Shown: positions 45,942 through 55,354, numbered from the stretch's first letter. The stretch: DNA of 64,000 nucleotides from Neisseria elongata subsp. elongata (GCF_900113545.1 NZ_FOPS01000003.1:62001-126000); one strand, 5' to 3'. Notes: generated from the letters alone by a model not told the origin. Numbers and translations: made by a program.

Positions 45942-47399
45942 TTATTTGTTTGAATTACGATGAATGCGCTGCTGTAACTGACTAATTGCCAAAACAACTT
46001 CCTCTGGCAGATTAGCTTCCCTTTCTCGCAGCAATCTTAGGAACTGCTCTAATCTTACCCAATCCTCTGATCGTTCATATAAATCAAACAACATTATGTA
46101 CAACTGGGATTCTTGAGGGTATTGTAGAACAGCCTGCTCCAATGTAGATATTGCTTGTTCAAGCTGGCCATACATTAACAAAGACTCAACTTCTTTCAAT
46201 GCCAGCTCAGCAGGAGAAGTGCTTTCATTTAGAATAGAATCATTCCTCTGAACCAATTCTCGATACTTAATTTTTGCCTGACGTGATGCGGCTTGCAAAT
46301 ATCCTTGCTTCAATCCAATTTCACGAATTTGTTGCTCAGTGGGTGCTTTCTCTAAATTATCGAACACCTCATGCTGACCCAAACTGTAACCCCAACCTAA
46401 CATACGTTCTTTTACCTGGCGTCCGTTAGAACCCAAGGAGTAATACAGTTTCCACAAATGAGCCGCAAATTCATTAACATCAGAATTTTGATAGTCTAAT
46501 TTTAAGGCATCGATAATTAGCCCTGCAGGTTTCTCTGCCTTTTGAATTGCTTTATTGTATTGCTGTAACGCAGTTTCGTAATCAACCTGATCTTTTATCA
46601 ATTTTGCTGACTTTTCAGGCTTCACAAAACCAATAACCGCACTCATTTCTTCCTCGGTCATATCACCAACTTCAGCCTTACCGATAATCAACGGACTCCG
46701 CTTAGTTAAGCGTTTAACTTCACGACCATCATTATTAACTGTAACCTCTACAGTCGAGGACACATTATATGAACTGCCATCGGAATCAGAAACATCAAGG
46801 CCTGTCTGCTCACCTATCTGGCGAGCCACCTCCTGCATACCCCAATTCAACTTCGATTCTGCCAACACACGCAAGCCTAAGTGGTTGGAATCAAGACCCA
46901 AACCAGCTTTAATATATTCAGCCAAAGCCGTTTGCGGTAGAACTGAAGCATGCCGCTCCAAGGTTGAAGACAACAAGTCGACATCCCCGATATTTAAACA
47001 AAGGCCAGCCAACTCGCTAACCAATTTTTCAGGTGCATCGGATTTTAGATTGTTCAAATAACTTGCCAAAGAAGCTGCTGCCTTATCCTCATAACCGAAC
47101 TGCTTATAGACTTGGTATTCAGTAAGAGGATCCACTTCCTGAGCAGATACTGAAGCAGTAGACAAATCAGTGTTATTGGTATCCCACTCCCAACTCTGAT
47201 CCGCATCAGAAACTGAGGTATTCACCTGACTGACCCAAACATCTGAATCAGCCTGCTCCTCAGTATCATCGTTATTATTCGCCCGCCTAGTTGATGACTG
47301 GTTATTTTTGACTGATGCTTTCTCTTTACTACGCTGTTTCAGCATAATAAAGATTAGTACAACAACTGCGAGCACTCCCAATATAAGCGCGTAATCCAA
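45942..47399 (-). CDS. FimV-like membrane-anchored TPR protein
   Basis: This 485-residue protein has one N-terminal transmembrane helix (ALILGVLAVVVLIFIML), then a Ser/Asn/Asp-rich linker (about 25-85). A helical segment YQVYKQFGYEDKAAASLASY is like the TPR regions of FimV/TspA. The C-terminal TPR-like repeat (EVESLLMYGQLEQAISTLEQ) ends at IHRNSNK. FimV-like proteins organise polar type IV pilus machinery. The start is TTG at 47399 with GGGAG 7 bases ahead; no ATG fits. It is the first gene of the operon. LysM and Pro-rich parts of full FimV are absent. Confidence 0.72.
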   Translation of the reverse strand: MDYALILGVLAVVVLIFIMLKQRSKEKASVKNNQSSTRRANNNDDTEEQADSDVWVSQVNTSVSDADQSWEWDTNNTDLSTASVSAQEVDPLTEYQVYKQFGYEDKAAASLASYLNNLKSDAPEKLVSELAGLCLNIGDVDLLSSTLERHASVLPQTALAEYIKAGLGLDSNHLGLRVLAESKLNWGMQEVARQIGEQTGLDVSDSDGSSYNVSSTVEVTVNNDGREVKRLTKRSPLIIGKAEVGDMTEEEMSAVIGFVKPEKSAKLIKDQVDYETALQQYNKAIQKAEKPAGLIIDALKLDYQNSDVNEFAAHLWKLYYSLGSNGRQVKERMLGWGYSLGQHEVFDNLEKAPTEQQIREIGLKQGYLQAASRQAKIKYRELVQRNDSILNESTSPAELALKEVESLLMYGQLEQAISTLEQAVLQYPQESQLYIMLFDLYERSEDWVRLEQFLRLLREREANLPEEVVLAISQLQQRIHRNSNK

Positions 47400-47566
47400 G
47401 AATATCTCCCAACATATGGCATATTCGAAAACAACCCTTGCAACCTTAAAAATACAAACTAGATATTTTTTTGTTACGGATTGTTAATCCCTTAGCTTGT
47501 CATAATAGCATGACTTACAAAAAACCGAACCTTTATTTCAACGTTTTACTTAATTAAACACGCCGC

Positions 47567-48904
47567 TTATCTATCAAAGCAACCGATTGATTCAATATGT
47601 GCAGTCTGCGAAAACAAATTCATCACTCCTAATAACTTGAATCTATAACCTTTTCCAACCAATAGCGCAGCATCCCTTACAAAAGTAGCCGGATTGCATG
47701 AAACATACACTATCCGTTGCAGCCGCCGTGCCTGCGTAAGCATTTCAATCACGGCATGAGCACCAGCACGCGGCGGATCCAATAACACTTTATCCACATT
47801 ACACCAATCATCCAATGCACTGGGATTCACCTTGAATAAATCCGCCACTCTGAAATCGACATATCCTTGACAATGATTAGCCATGGCATTCTGTTTGGCC
47901 CGATTCACTAAATCGGGCAACCCTTCAACTCCCAATACTTGGGCACCGCTACGGGCAATCGGCAGAGTGAAGTTACCCAAACCACAAAACAAATCGGCAA
48001 GCCTCTCTCCCGGCGACGGCTGAAGCAAATCCATTGCCCTTTTCACCATCAAATTATTCAATTTCGCATTGACCTGAGTGAACCCGCCTACTTCAAACGA
48101 CATTTTCAAATTAAAATCGGGAAGCTTGTAAATCAGCCCGCCCCCTTCCGGCCGCAATGCCTGGCGCATCCCGTTTTTACTTCTCCAACTCCACAGCCAT
48201 GCATCCCCGAATGCCTCAACCAATGCCTGCAAACATTTCATTTCTTTTTCAGACGGCCCGTGGAGCACAATCAGGCACAGGGCCGTTTTCCCTTCCGCCA
48301 CCGAGAACTCTATACCTTCCAAATTCCCTGAAAATGGCTGCAAGCCCATATGCAGCTTGGGCAAAGCCGTCGAAAGATGTTGAGGTAAAACGGCACACTG
48401 TTTCAAAGCAACAATACGATTACTCTTTTTCGAACGGAATCCTATTTTCAGACGGCCTTGTTCGTCTACTTGAACGCCCAACCTGCCGCGTTCACGATAA
48501 TGCCACGGCAGACCGTAAATCGGTGCCAAGATCTGATCGGGCGATATCTTGCCGAGCCGCGCACATTGCTCTTCCACCACCCTCTGCTTAAACGACACCT
48601 GCGCCGAAAATTCAATATGCTGCATGGAGCAGCCGCCACACTCCCCATAATCCGGGCATGGTGCATCCTGCCTATATCCCGACGGACGCAGAATTTCCAC
48701 AGCATCTGCCACATCGAAACGCTTGTCCGTCCGAACAACACGGCAGGCAACCCGCTCCCCCGGAAGCGCGTTGTGAACGAACACAGCCTTCCCCGACCGC
48801 CTGACAATGCCGCGCCCTTCATGATCCAAACCAACCACATCGGCCTCAAACACCTCACCCTTGCCACCTTGTGAATCAGCCTGCTTTTTCATCATTATTG
48901 CCAT
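47567..48904 (-). CDS. rlmD: 23S rRNA (uracil-1939-C5)-methyltransferase RlmD
   Basis: The protein has about 445 residues. It has an N-terminal TRAM domain (FEADVVGLDHEGRGIVRRSG), a 4Fe-4S cluster motif CPDYGECGGCSMQH with a later Cys (LKQCAVLP), and a SAM domain ADLFCGLGNFTLPIARSGAQ. The catalytic Cys is in IVYVSCNPATFVRD, preceded by the DPPRAGA motif. The start is uncertain: ATG at 48904, 48895 or 48892, none with a clear ribosome site. A DUS inside encodes GRLKIG. It is divergent from the L,D-transpeptidase gene. Confidence 0.94.
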   Translation of the reverse strand: MAIMMKKQADSQGGKGEVFEADVVGLDHEGRGIVRRSGKAVFVHNALPGERVACRVVRTDKRFDVADAVEILRPSGYRQDAPCPDYGECGGCSMQHIEFSAQVSFKQRVVEEQCARLGKISPDQILAPIYGLPWHYRERGRLGVQVDEQGRLKIGFRSKKSNRIVALKQCAVLPQHLSTALPKLHMGLQPFSGNLEGIEFSVAEGKTALCLIVLHGPSEKEMKCLQALVEAFGDAWLWSWRSKNGMRQALRPEGGGLIYKLPDFNLKMSFEVGGFTQVNAKLNNLMVKRAMDLLQPSPGERLADLFCGLGNFTLPIARSGAQVLGVEGLPDLVNRAKQNAMANHCQGYVDFRVADLFKVNPSALDDWCNVDKVLLDPPRAGAHAVIEMLTQARRLQRIVYVSCNPATFVRDAALLVGKGYRFKLLGVMNLFSQTAHIESIGCFDR

Positions 48905-49014
48905 AATGCCACGCTCACACACCAAAACCGAACAAAAAAACGACATTTTCCCACAAATTGCCGACAGTTGCGGTATGATGCCGCACCTCACAAACACTGT
49001 CGGCAAACAACATC

Positions 49015-49974
49015 ATGAAAAAATTAGGATTCAGTCTATTTCTACTGGCGGCTGTCCCGGCTTTGGCCAACACGTCCGTTCCCGATGTCGCGCCTGTTTC
49101 ACAAGGCCACCACGTCGTTATCAATATCCCTCAGCAACGCCTTTTCCTCTACACAGACGGCAAATTGGCGAAAATTTATCCTGTCGCAGTGGGTAAAGCG
49201 ATGACGCAAACCAACCTCGGTTCGCACAAAATCGGCGCCAAAGCCTTCAACCCCACCTGGCACATCCCGAAATCGATTCAAAAAGAACTGAACAACGGCG
49301 TAACCTCCATCCCGCCCGGACCGAAAAATCCGCTCGGCCCTGTATTTGTCCGCCTGGGCGATCCCAAACTCGGCCTCGGCATCCACGGTACAAACGCCCC
49401 GGCAAGCGTCCCCGGCGTACGCAGCCACGGCTGCGTGCGGATGAAATCCCCCGACGCCCTCCAATTTGCCAAAACCATTACCACGGGCTCGCCGGCCGAT
49501 GTCATTTATCAAATGGCCGCCCTCAATGTAGACGGTGCCGGCAACCTCTGGCTGGCCGCCTACCGCGATCCTTATAACAAGAAAAACCTGAATACGGCCG
49601 CCTTGCGCAAAAGCATCAACGCATGGGCGCAGGCCAACGGCAAAACCGTATCGGACAAACGCATAAATGCCATATTGAAAGCGCGGACCGGCACGCTGAA
49701 CTGTCTGACCTGCGGCGCAGGAAAAGGCAAAATCAGCGGCAATCTGACCTCGCTGGCATGGACTTCCGGCTCAGGCAGTCTAAGCAAACCGAAAGCGGCT
49801 GCACCGAAACCGCAAACTCCTCCGCCTGCCGAACAAATCCTGCCTGAAGGCAGCGAGATCGAAATCGATGCCGACATTCCGCAGAACGGCACCCCCGTAC
49901 CTCCCGTCGGCAACATGCCGCAATACAACGGCGGCACAGCCAACGACAACGGAAGCGACGACAACCTGTTCTAA
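49015..49974 (+). CDS. L,D-transpeptidase (YkuD family)
   Basis: This 319-residue protein has a signal peptide (cleavage near ALA-NTS, residue 19). The YkuD catalytic motif is IHGTNAPASVPGVRSHGCVR (His of HGT, nucleophile Cys in SHGCVRM, near residue 142). Such enzymes form 3-3 cross-links in peptidoglycan or attach proteins to it. The C-terminal third is unusual: a CLTCG motif, then a Pro/Lys-rich and acidic low-complexity tail ending SDDNLF. A DUS hairpin follows (49982-50035). Confidence 0.92.
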   Translation: MKKLGFSLFLLAAVPALANTSVPDVAPVSQGHHVVINIPQQRLFLYTDGKLAKIYPVAVGKAMTQTNLGSHKIGAKAFNPTWHIPKSIQKELNNGVTSIPPGPKNPLGPVFVRLGDPKLGLGIHGTNAPASVPGVRSHGCVRMKSPDALQFAKTITTGSPADVIYQMAALNVDGAGNLWLAAYRDPYNKKNLNTAALRKSINAWAQANGKTVSDKRINAILKARTGTLNCLTCGAGKGKISGNLTSLAWTSGSGSLSKPKAAAPKPQTPPPAEQILPEGSEIEIDADIPQNGTPVPPVGNMPQYNGGTANDNGSDDNLF

Positions 49975-49981
49975 GCATCCG

Positions 49982-50035
49982 AAGGCCGTCTGAAAGATTC
50001 CGCCCTATTTAAAAGCGGACTCTTTTCAGACGGCC
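49982..50035 (+). terminator. DUS-pair hairpin
   Basis: AGGCCGTCTGAAA and TTTCAGACGGCCT are separated by a 29-base loop with internal pairing potential. Confidence 0.65.
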
Positions 50036-50138
50036 TCTCTACAAAATACAACCGGACGATAAAATCCGAAGTCAAACGGCAGAACGCCATCCGGAAGCAA
50101 CCGCCCCTCAACCTTTCACAACCTTCCAAATAAACCAC

Positions 50139-50570
50139 ATGTCCCGCCTCAACATCTCCCCACCCGAATCCATCCTCTATCAAGCCGGCCTCAGCGTGCA
50201 AATCGGCGATTTGAACTACGGCAACCATCTCTCCAACGATGCCGTCTTACGCATGGTTCACGAAGCGCGCATCCGCTGGCTGGCAGAACATGGATACAGC
50301 GAATTCGACATCGGCGGCTGCGGCCTGATCATGACCGGTGCCTCCATCCAATATCGGGCACAGGCCATGCACGGCGACCAACTGCAAATCGGCCTCGGCA
50401 CGGCCGAAATCAGTGCGGGCGGTTTCCGCTGCGATGCCTCCCTGCTCCGCCTGCACGACCAAACACTGATTGCCACCGTCCAATGCCATCTGGCCGCTTT
50501 CGACTACACCGCGCAACGCGTCCGCAGACTGCCCGAAAAATTTGCCGCCATACTGCACGGCAAAGAATAA
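50139..50570 (+). CDS. Hotdog-fold acyl-CoA thioesterase
   Basis: This 143-residue 4HBT-type protein has the active-site Asp in VQIGDLNYGNHLSNDAVLRM, followed by the long helix ARIRWLAEHGYSE. Strands include IMTGASIQYRAQAMHGDQLQ and TLIATVQCHLAAFDY. The YbgC-like family hydrolyses acyl-CoA or acyl-ACP. The natural substrate is unknown. It stands alone between two DUS hairpins. The DUS pair behind it (50573-50614) mixes an AG-type and an AT-type uptake sequence. Confidence 0.87.
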   Translation: MSRLNISPPESILYQAGLSVQIGDLNYGNHLSNDAVLRMVHEARIRWLAEHGYSEFDIGGCGLIMTGASIQYRAQAMHGDQLQIGLGTAEISAGGFRCDASLLRLHDQTLIATVQCHLAAFDYTAQRVRRLPEKFAAILHGKE

Positions 50571-50762
50571 AAAAGGCCGTCTGAAAAATAGAAATACCTT
50601 TCAGACGGCATCTTGAAAACCGCTTGCGGCCGCGCCGGAAAAGCATGCGACAAGCGTTTCACATCCCAAATGCCGCCGTACCTCAAAATCCGCACAATGA
50701 AATAAAATACACGGCCTCACTGCCCTGCCGCACGACACACCGCATCACATAAGGAATACATC

Positions 50763-51365
50763 ATGAACAACACCCCCGCCCCGTTTGATCGGCAGGAAAT
50801 CATCCGCCGCGAACGACATCTGGCCAAATACGCCAACACCATGGACAGCCTGTTCTGCATCCCGTTTACGAAACAAGGTATCGGCATAGACGCGCTTTTG
50901 TCGCTCATCCCATTTGTCGGCGACATCGCCGGCCTGCTGCTGACGCTCAAAGCCTTCCGCATGGGCAGGGAACTGGGCGTACCGGAAGAAAAAATGCGGC
51001 CGGCGGTTTATCTTGCTTTGGCCGATATGCTGCTGGGCATGATTCCGGTTGTCGGCACGCTGATCGACATCTTTTTGCAACCGACCTTCCGCACAATGAA
51101 AATCGTCAACGAGCATGTCCGCAGCGAATACGGCATCGACACCAGCCTGCATCTGGAACGCCCGTTCATGCACGCGGGGCTGGAAAAGAAACAGGCACAA
51201 TCCGCCTTTTGGCGCAAACCTGCCGCCGCTTGGCTTTATCTGCACCTGCCCGATTTCTTCGGCCTCGTCATGCTGGTTTTGATGACTTGGGGAACCATCG
51301 CGTTGGCAAAATGGACTTGGAGCGGCCTTTCCTGGCTGTTCGCCACTGTTTCCGCTTGGTTTTAA
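50763..51365 (+). CDS. DUF4112 membrane protein
   Basis: This 200-residue protein matches the DUF4112 pattern: YANTMDSLFCIPFTKQGIGI, DALLSLIPFVGDIAGLLLTL and ADMLLGMIPVVGTLIDIFLQ, two Gly/Pro-rich hydrophobic segments, plus a C-terminal hydrophobic region (FFGLVMLVLMTWGTIALA). Function is unknown in all bacteria. TAAGGA precedes the ATG. It is convergent with tldD. Confidence 0.85.
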   Translation: MNNTPAPFDRQEIIRRERHLAKYANTMDSLFCIPFTKQGIGIDALLSLIPFVGDIAGLLLTLKAFRMGRELGVPEEKMRPAVYLALADMLLGMIPVVGTLIDIFLQPTFRTMKIVNEHVRSEYGIDTSLHLERPFMHAGLEKKQAQSAFWRKPAAAWLYLHLPDFFGLVMLVLMTWGTIALAKWTWSGLSWLFATVSAWF

Positions 51366-51392
51366 AGTCCGTGCCGTTGCACCGGCACAAAC

Positions 51393-51430
51393 AAGAGGCC
51401 GTCTGAAAACTGTTTTTCAGACGGCCTCTT
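51393..51430. terminator. Bidirectional DUS-pair terminator
   Basis: 17-bp arms (51393-51409 and 51414-51430) between the convergent DUF4112 gene and tldD. Confidence 0.85.
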
Positions 51431-51452
51431 TAGATTTTAACCGACCCTTAGC

Positions 51453-52898
51453 CTAAGCCTCGCTGCCGCCCACGGTCAGACCGGCATCAATCCGCAAAGT
51501 AGGCTGGCCGACGCCGACCGGCACGCTCTGCCCGTCTTTACCGCACACGCCCACGCCTTTATCCAGCGCGCTGTCGTTGCCTATCATGGAAACGTGTTTC
51601 AACACTTCCGGGCCGTTGCCGACTATGGTCGCGCCTTTAACGGGATATTGCAGTTTGCCGTTTTCCACCCACCACGCTTCCGACGCGCTGAACACGAATT
51701 TGCCGCTGGTAATATCCACCTGACCGCCGCCGAAATTGACGGCGTAAATGCCTTTATCGAGCGAGGCGATGATTTCTTCGGGGTCGTGGCCGCCGTTTTC
51801 CATAAAGGTGTTGGTCATGCGCGGCATAGGGGCGGAGGCGTAGCTTTCGCGGCGGCCGTTGCCGGTGGATTGCACGCCCATCAGTCGGGCGTTGGTTTCG
51901 TCATGCATATAGCCGGCCAAAATACCGTCTTCAATGAGTACGGTGCGGCCGGTTTCGTTGCCTTCGTCGTCGATATTGAGCGAACCGCGACGGTCGGAGA
52001 TGTCGCCCTGGTCAACGACGGTAACGCCTTTGGCGGCCACCCGCTGTCCGATTTTTCCGGAAAACGCGCTGGTTTGCTTGCGGTTGAAATCGCCTTCCAA
52101 GCCGTGCCCGACGGCTTCGTGCAGCAATACGCCCGGCCAGCCGCTGCCCAAAACGACTTTCATCAAACCTGCCGGCGCGGGGCGCGCTTCGAGATTGGTC
52201 AGTGCCTGCTGCACGGCGGCGTTTACATATTCCGTTACTAATTTGTCGCTGAAATAAGACAGGTCGAAACGTCCGCCGCCGCCCGCGCTGCCCATTTCGC
52301 GCCGTTCGCCCTGCTTGGCGATGACGGTAATACTCAAGCGCACCAAAGGGCGGATATCGGCGGCGTGGCGTCCGTCCAAACGGGCGATGTAAATCAGGTC
52401 GTATTCGCAGGTCAGCCCCGCCATCACCTGCACGATGCGCGGATCGGCCGCCTTGGCCAACTCTTCCACGCGGTGAAGCAGGACGACTTTGGCGGCGGAA
52501 TCCAGGCTGTGTATCGGATTGGCGGTTTGGTGCACCGCTTTGCCGTATTTTTCAGACGGCGTTCTGATGTGCGCCTCACGTCCGGCCGCACCGATGACGC
52601 GCACGGTTTCGGCGGAACGGCGGATGCTGTCGGCGTTCAGGCTGTCGGCGTAAGCAAAGGCGGTTTTCTCGCCCGACACCGCGCGCACGCCCACGCCTTG
52701 GTCGATTTGGAAACTGCCCGATTTGACCATGCCTTCTTCCAAGTGCCAGCTTTCGAAGGCGGTGCGTTGGCAGTAGATGTCGGCATAATCGACGTGGTGC
52801 GTGCCGATGGCGGACAGGCTGCGGGAAAGGTCTTCGGGCGACAGGCCGTTGGCGGCGAGCAGGTCGCGGCGGACGGTTTGTGAAATATCGTTGTGCAT
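51453..52898 (-). CDS. tldD: Metalloprotease TldD
   Basis: This 481-residue subunit of the TldD/TldE (PmbA) zinc protease has the HExxxH motif in LLHEAVGHGLEGDFNRKQTS, FDLSYFSDKLVTEYVNAAVQ, YMHDETNARLMGVQSTGNGR and a C-terminal GNGPEVLKHVSMIGND. It degrades unfolded peptides and matures peptides such as microcins. No pmbA is in the window. No ribosome site is obvious before the ATG. The upstream region is the Fur-box/ncRNA region. Confidence 0.95.
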   Translation of the reverse strand: MHNDISQTVRRDLLAANGLSPEDLSRSLSAIGTHHVDYADIYCQRTAFESWHLEEGMVKSGSFQIDQGVGVRAVSGEKTAFAYADSLNADSIRRSAETVRVIGAAGREAHIRTPSEKYGKAVHQTANPIHSLDSAAKVVLLHRVEELAKAADPRIVQVMAGLTCEYDLIYIARLDGRHAADIRPLVRLSITVIAKQGERREMGSAGGGGRFDLSYFSDKLVTEYVNAAVQQALTNLEARPAPAGLMKVVLGSGWPGVLLHEAVGHGLEGDFNRKQTSAFSGKIGQRVAAKGVTVVDQGDISDRRGSLNIDDEGNETGRTVLIEDGILAGYMHDETNARLMGVQSTGNGRRESYASAPMPRMTNTFMENGGHDPEEIIASLDKGIYAVNFGGGQVDITSGKFVFSASEAWWVENGKLQYPVKGATIVGNGPEVLKHVSMIGNDSALDKGVGVCGKDGQSVPVGVGQPTLRIDAGLTVGGSEA

Positions 52899-53053
52899 TT
52901 TTTGATAACGGTTTGCGGTACGAAAGGGGCGGATTATACGCGAAACGGCTTTTTTCCGATACGCGGATACTGCTCCCGTTGTATTTTATTAAATTTTATT
53001 CTTTTAAAAATCATATTATTATACGCATATCAAAAATATTCTTAAAATAAATC

Positions 53054-53081
53054 TTGATAATTATTATCATTACTCTATAAT
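53054..53081 (+). promoter_or_regulatory. Fur box overlapping a sigma-70 promoter
   Basis: TTGATA (53054-53059), a 16-base spacer and TATAAT (53076-53081). Bases 53056-53074 match 15 of 19 positions of the consensus Fur box GATAATGATAATCATTATC. Iron-loaded Fur would cover the -35 and spacer. Confidence 0.8.
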
Positions 53082-53087
53082 ACCCAT

Positions 53088-53278
53088 ACCGACTAAGCAG
53101 TCGGGTCATTAAACACCTGCATTTCAGTTATCCCAATCAATCCGTTTCATGGAGACTTCATATACGATATAGGCCTTTTCATCGATACTCAAAAACCGAA
53201 CCAACGCACGAACCCGCAGCCCGAAACTGCGGGTTCGTGCATTGAGGCCGTCTGAAAAAACATTTTCAGACGGCCTTT
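53088..53278 (+). ncRNA. Candidate Fur-repressed sRNA (NrrF-like)
   Basis: A transcript starting near 53088 begins with a hairpin (CCGACT-AAGC-AGTCGG, 53089-53104). About 100 bases without a ribosome site or long frame follow, then a 14-bp hairpin (53206-53219 with 53227-53240) and a DUS-pair terminator (53245-53276). Neisseria are known to make NrrF, a Fur-repressed sRNA that lowers succinate dehydrogenase mRNA when iron is short. Promoter logic and size fit, but sequence identity to NrrF was not checked. The RNA could end at the first hairpin (about 150 nt). The rest of the gap 52899-53053 is AT-rich with nothing recognised. Confidence 0.68.
53245..53278 (+). terminator. DUS-pair terminator behind the ncRNA
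   Basis: 14-bp arms (53245-53258 and 53263-53276), then TT. It lies 34 bases before recG and separates the two transcripts. Confidence 0.75.
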
Positions 53279-53311
53279 CAGCTAAAATACGCGCCATTAA
53301 AGGACAAAGCC

Positions 53312-55354
53312 ATGATGACGCCCGAAACCCAGAAACAGCTCAAAATCACCGACGTTTCCGCCAAGAAGCTCGACAAACTCAACCTCCATACCGCGTGGGA
53401 TTTAGTTTTGCACCTGCCGCTGCGTTACGAGGACGAGACGCACATCATGCCGATTAAGGATGCGCCGATCGGCGTGCCGTGTCAGGTTGAGGGCGAGGTC
53501 ATCCATCAGGAAGTAACGTTCAAACCGCGCAAGCAGTTGATTGTCCAAATCGCCGACGGTTCCGGCAGCGTTCTTTTTCTGCGCTTCATCCACTTTTACG
53601 CCAGCCATCAGAAACAGATGGCGGTCGGCAAACGCATCCGCGCCGTGGGCGAAATCAAACACGGGTTTCACGGCGACGAGATGATTCATCCCAAAATCCG
53701 CGATGCCGAGAGCGGCGGTTTGGCGGAAAGCCTCACGCCGATTTATCCGACAGTAAACGGTTTGAACCAGCCCACTTTGCGCCGCATCATTCAGACGGCG
53801 TTGGACGTTACGCCGCTGCACGACACGCTGCCCGATGCCTTATTGGGTCGTCTGAAACTGCCGCACCTTGCTGAAAGCCTGCGTCTTTTGCATTCGCCGC
53901 CGCCGAGCTTCACCATCCACCAGCTTTCCGATGGCGCGCTGCCCGCATGGCAGCGGCTTAAATTCGACGAACTTTTGGCGCAACAGCTTTCCATGCGGCT
54001 GGCACGACAGAAGCGTGTCAGCGGTACGGCGGCGGCATTGGGCGGCGACGGCACATTGACCCAAACTCTGCGCCACGCCTTGCCGTTTGCCCTGACTGAT
54101 GCGCAAGAAAGAGTCGTGTCCGAAATCCGCCGCGACATGGCGCAAACCCACCCCATGCACCGCCTGCTGCAAGGCGATGTCGGCAGCGGCAAAACCATCG
54201 TCGCCGCCTTGTCCGCCTTAACCGCCATCGAATCCGGCGCGCAGGCGGCCGTGATGGCGCCGACTGAAATCCTTGCCGAACAGCATTTCATCAAGTTCAA
54301 ACAATGGCTCGAGCCGTTAGGACTCGAAGTCGTCTGGCTCTCCGGCAGCCAGCGCAAAAAAGCCAAAGACGAAGCCAAAGCCAAACTCGCCGACGGCACC
54401 GTCAAAATCGCCGTCGGCACGCACACCCTGTTTTCAGACGACGTCGAGTTTCAAAATCTGGGCTTGGTGATTGTGGACGAACAACACCGCTTCGGCGTCG
54501 CCCAACGCCTCGCCCTCAAAAACAAAGGGCGCGACGTCCACCAGCTGATGATGTCCGCCACCCCTATCCCGCGCACGCTCGCCATGAGTTTCTTCGCCGA
54601 CTTGGACGTGTCCGTCATCGACGAATTGCCTCCCGGGCGCACCCCGATTAAAACCCGCCTCGTCAACAACGTCCGCCGCGCCGAAGTCGAAGGCTTCGTC
54701 CTCAACATCTGCCGCAAAGGGCAGCAGGCATACTGGGTCTGCCCGCTGATTGAAGAAAGCGAAACCCTGCAACTGCAAACCGCCACCGAAACCCTAGAGC
54801 AGCTTCAGGCGGCATTGCCCGAACTCAACATCGGCTTGGTGCACGGGCGCATGAAGGCCGCTGAAAAAGCCGAAGTCATGGCTCAGTTTGCCGCAGGCCG
54901 TCTGAACGTCTTGGTCGCCACCACCGTCATCGAAGTCGGCGTAGATGTGCCCAATGCCGCCCTGATGGTGATCGAACACGCCGAGCGCATGGGCTTGGCG
55001 CAGCTTCATCAATTACGCGGACGGGTAGGGCGCGGCGCGGCAGAAAGCGTGTGCGTCCTCCTGTTTGCAGAACCCTTGAGCGAACTTGCCAAGGCGCGGC
55101 TGAAAGTCATCTACGAACACACCGACGGCTTCGAAATCGCCCGCCAAGACCTCAACATCCGCGGCCCCGGCGAATTTCTCGGCGCGCGCCAAAGCGGCGT
55201 CCCCATGCTGCGCTTCGCCAACCTCGAAGAAGACCTGCACCTCTTGGAACAAGCGCGCGAAATTGCCCCCTTGCTGATTGAACAAAACCCCGAAATCGTC
55301 GAAGCGCATCTGGCAAGGTGGCTTGCCAGCAGGGAAGGCTATTTGGGTGTGTGA
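53312..55354 (+). CDS. recG: ATP-dependent DNA helicase RecG
   Basis: This 680-residue protein drives branch migration and replication-fork reversal. It has an N-terminal wedge/OB domain (LVLHLPLRYEDETHIMPIKD), Walker A HRLLQGDVGSGKTIVAALSA, the DEQH box VIVDEQHRFGVAQR, motif III MSATPIPRTLAMSFF and the C-terminal helicase lobe VEVGVDVPNAALMVIEHAER, HQLRGRVGRG. Length matches the family. AAGGA lies 7 bases before the ATG at 53312. The gap after it (55355-55523) holds one DUS, a 13-codon open frame without support, and a terminator. Confidence 0.97.
   Translation: MMTPETQKQLKITDVSAKKLDKLNLHTAWDLVLHLPLRYEDETHIMPIKDAPIGVPCQVEGEVIHQEVTFKPRKQLIVQIADGSGSVLFLRFIHFYASHQKQMAVGKRIRAVGEIKHGFHGDEMIHPKIRDAESGGLAESLTPIYPTVNGLNQPTLRRIIQTALDVTPLHDTLPDALLGRLKLPHLAESLRLLHSPPPSFTIHQLSDGALPAWQRLKFDELLAQQLSMRLARQKRVSGTAAALGGDGTLTQTLRHALPFALTDAQERVVSEIRRDMAQTHPMHRLLQGDVGSGKTIVAALSALTAIESGAQAAVMAPTEILAEQHFIKFKQWLEPLGLEVVWLSGSQRKKAKDEAKAKLADGTVKIAVGTHTLFSDDVEFQNLGLVIVDEQHRFGVAQRLALKNKGRDVHQLMMSATPIPRTLAMSFFADLDVSVIDELPPGRTPIKTRLVNNVRRAEVEGFVLNICRKGQQAYWVCPLIEESETLQLQTATETLEQLQAALPELNIGLVHGRMKAAEKAEVMAQFAAGRLNVLVATTVIEVGVDVPNAALMVIEHAERMGLAQLHQLRGRVGRGAAESVCVLLFAEPLSELAKARLKVIYEHTDGFEIARQDLNIRGPGEFLGARQSGVPMLRFANLEEDLHLLEQAREIAPLLIEQNPEIVEAHLARWLASREGYLGV

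Noticed and set aside
53149-53172. Seven-codon frame inside the Fur-controlled RNA
   Set aside because: No Shine-Dalgarno and no similarity; treated as non-coding.
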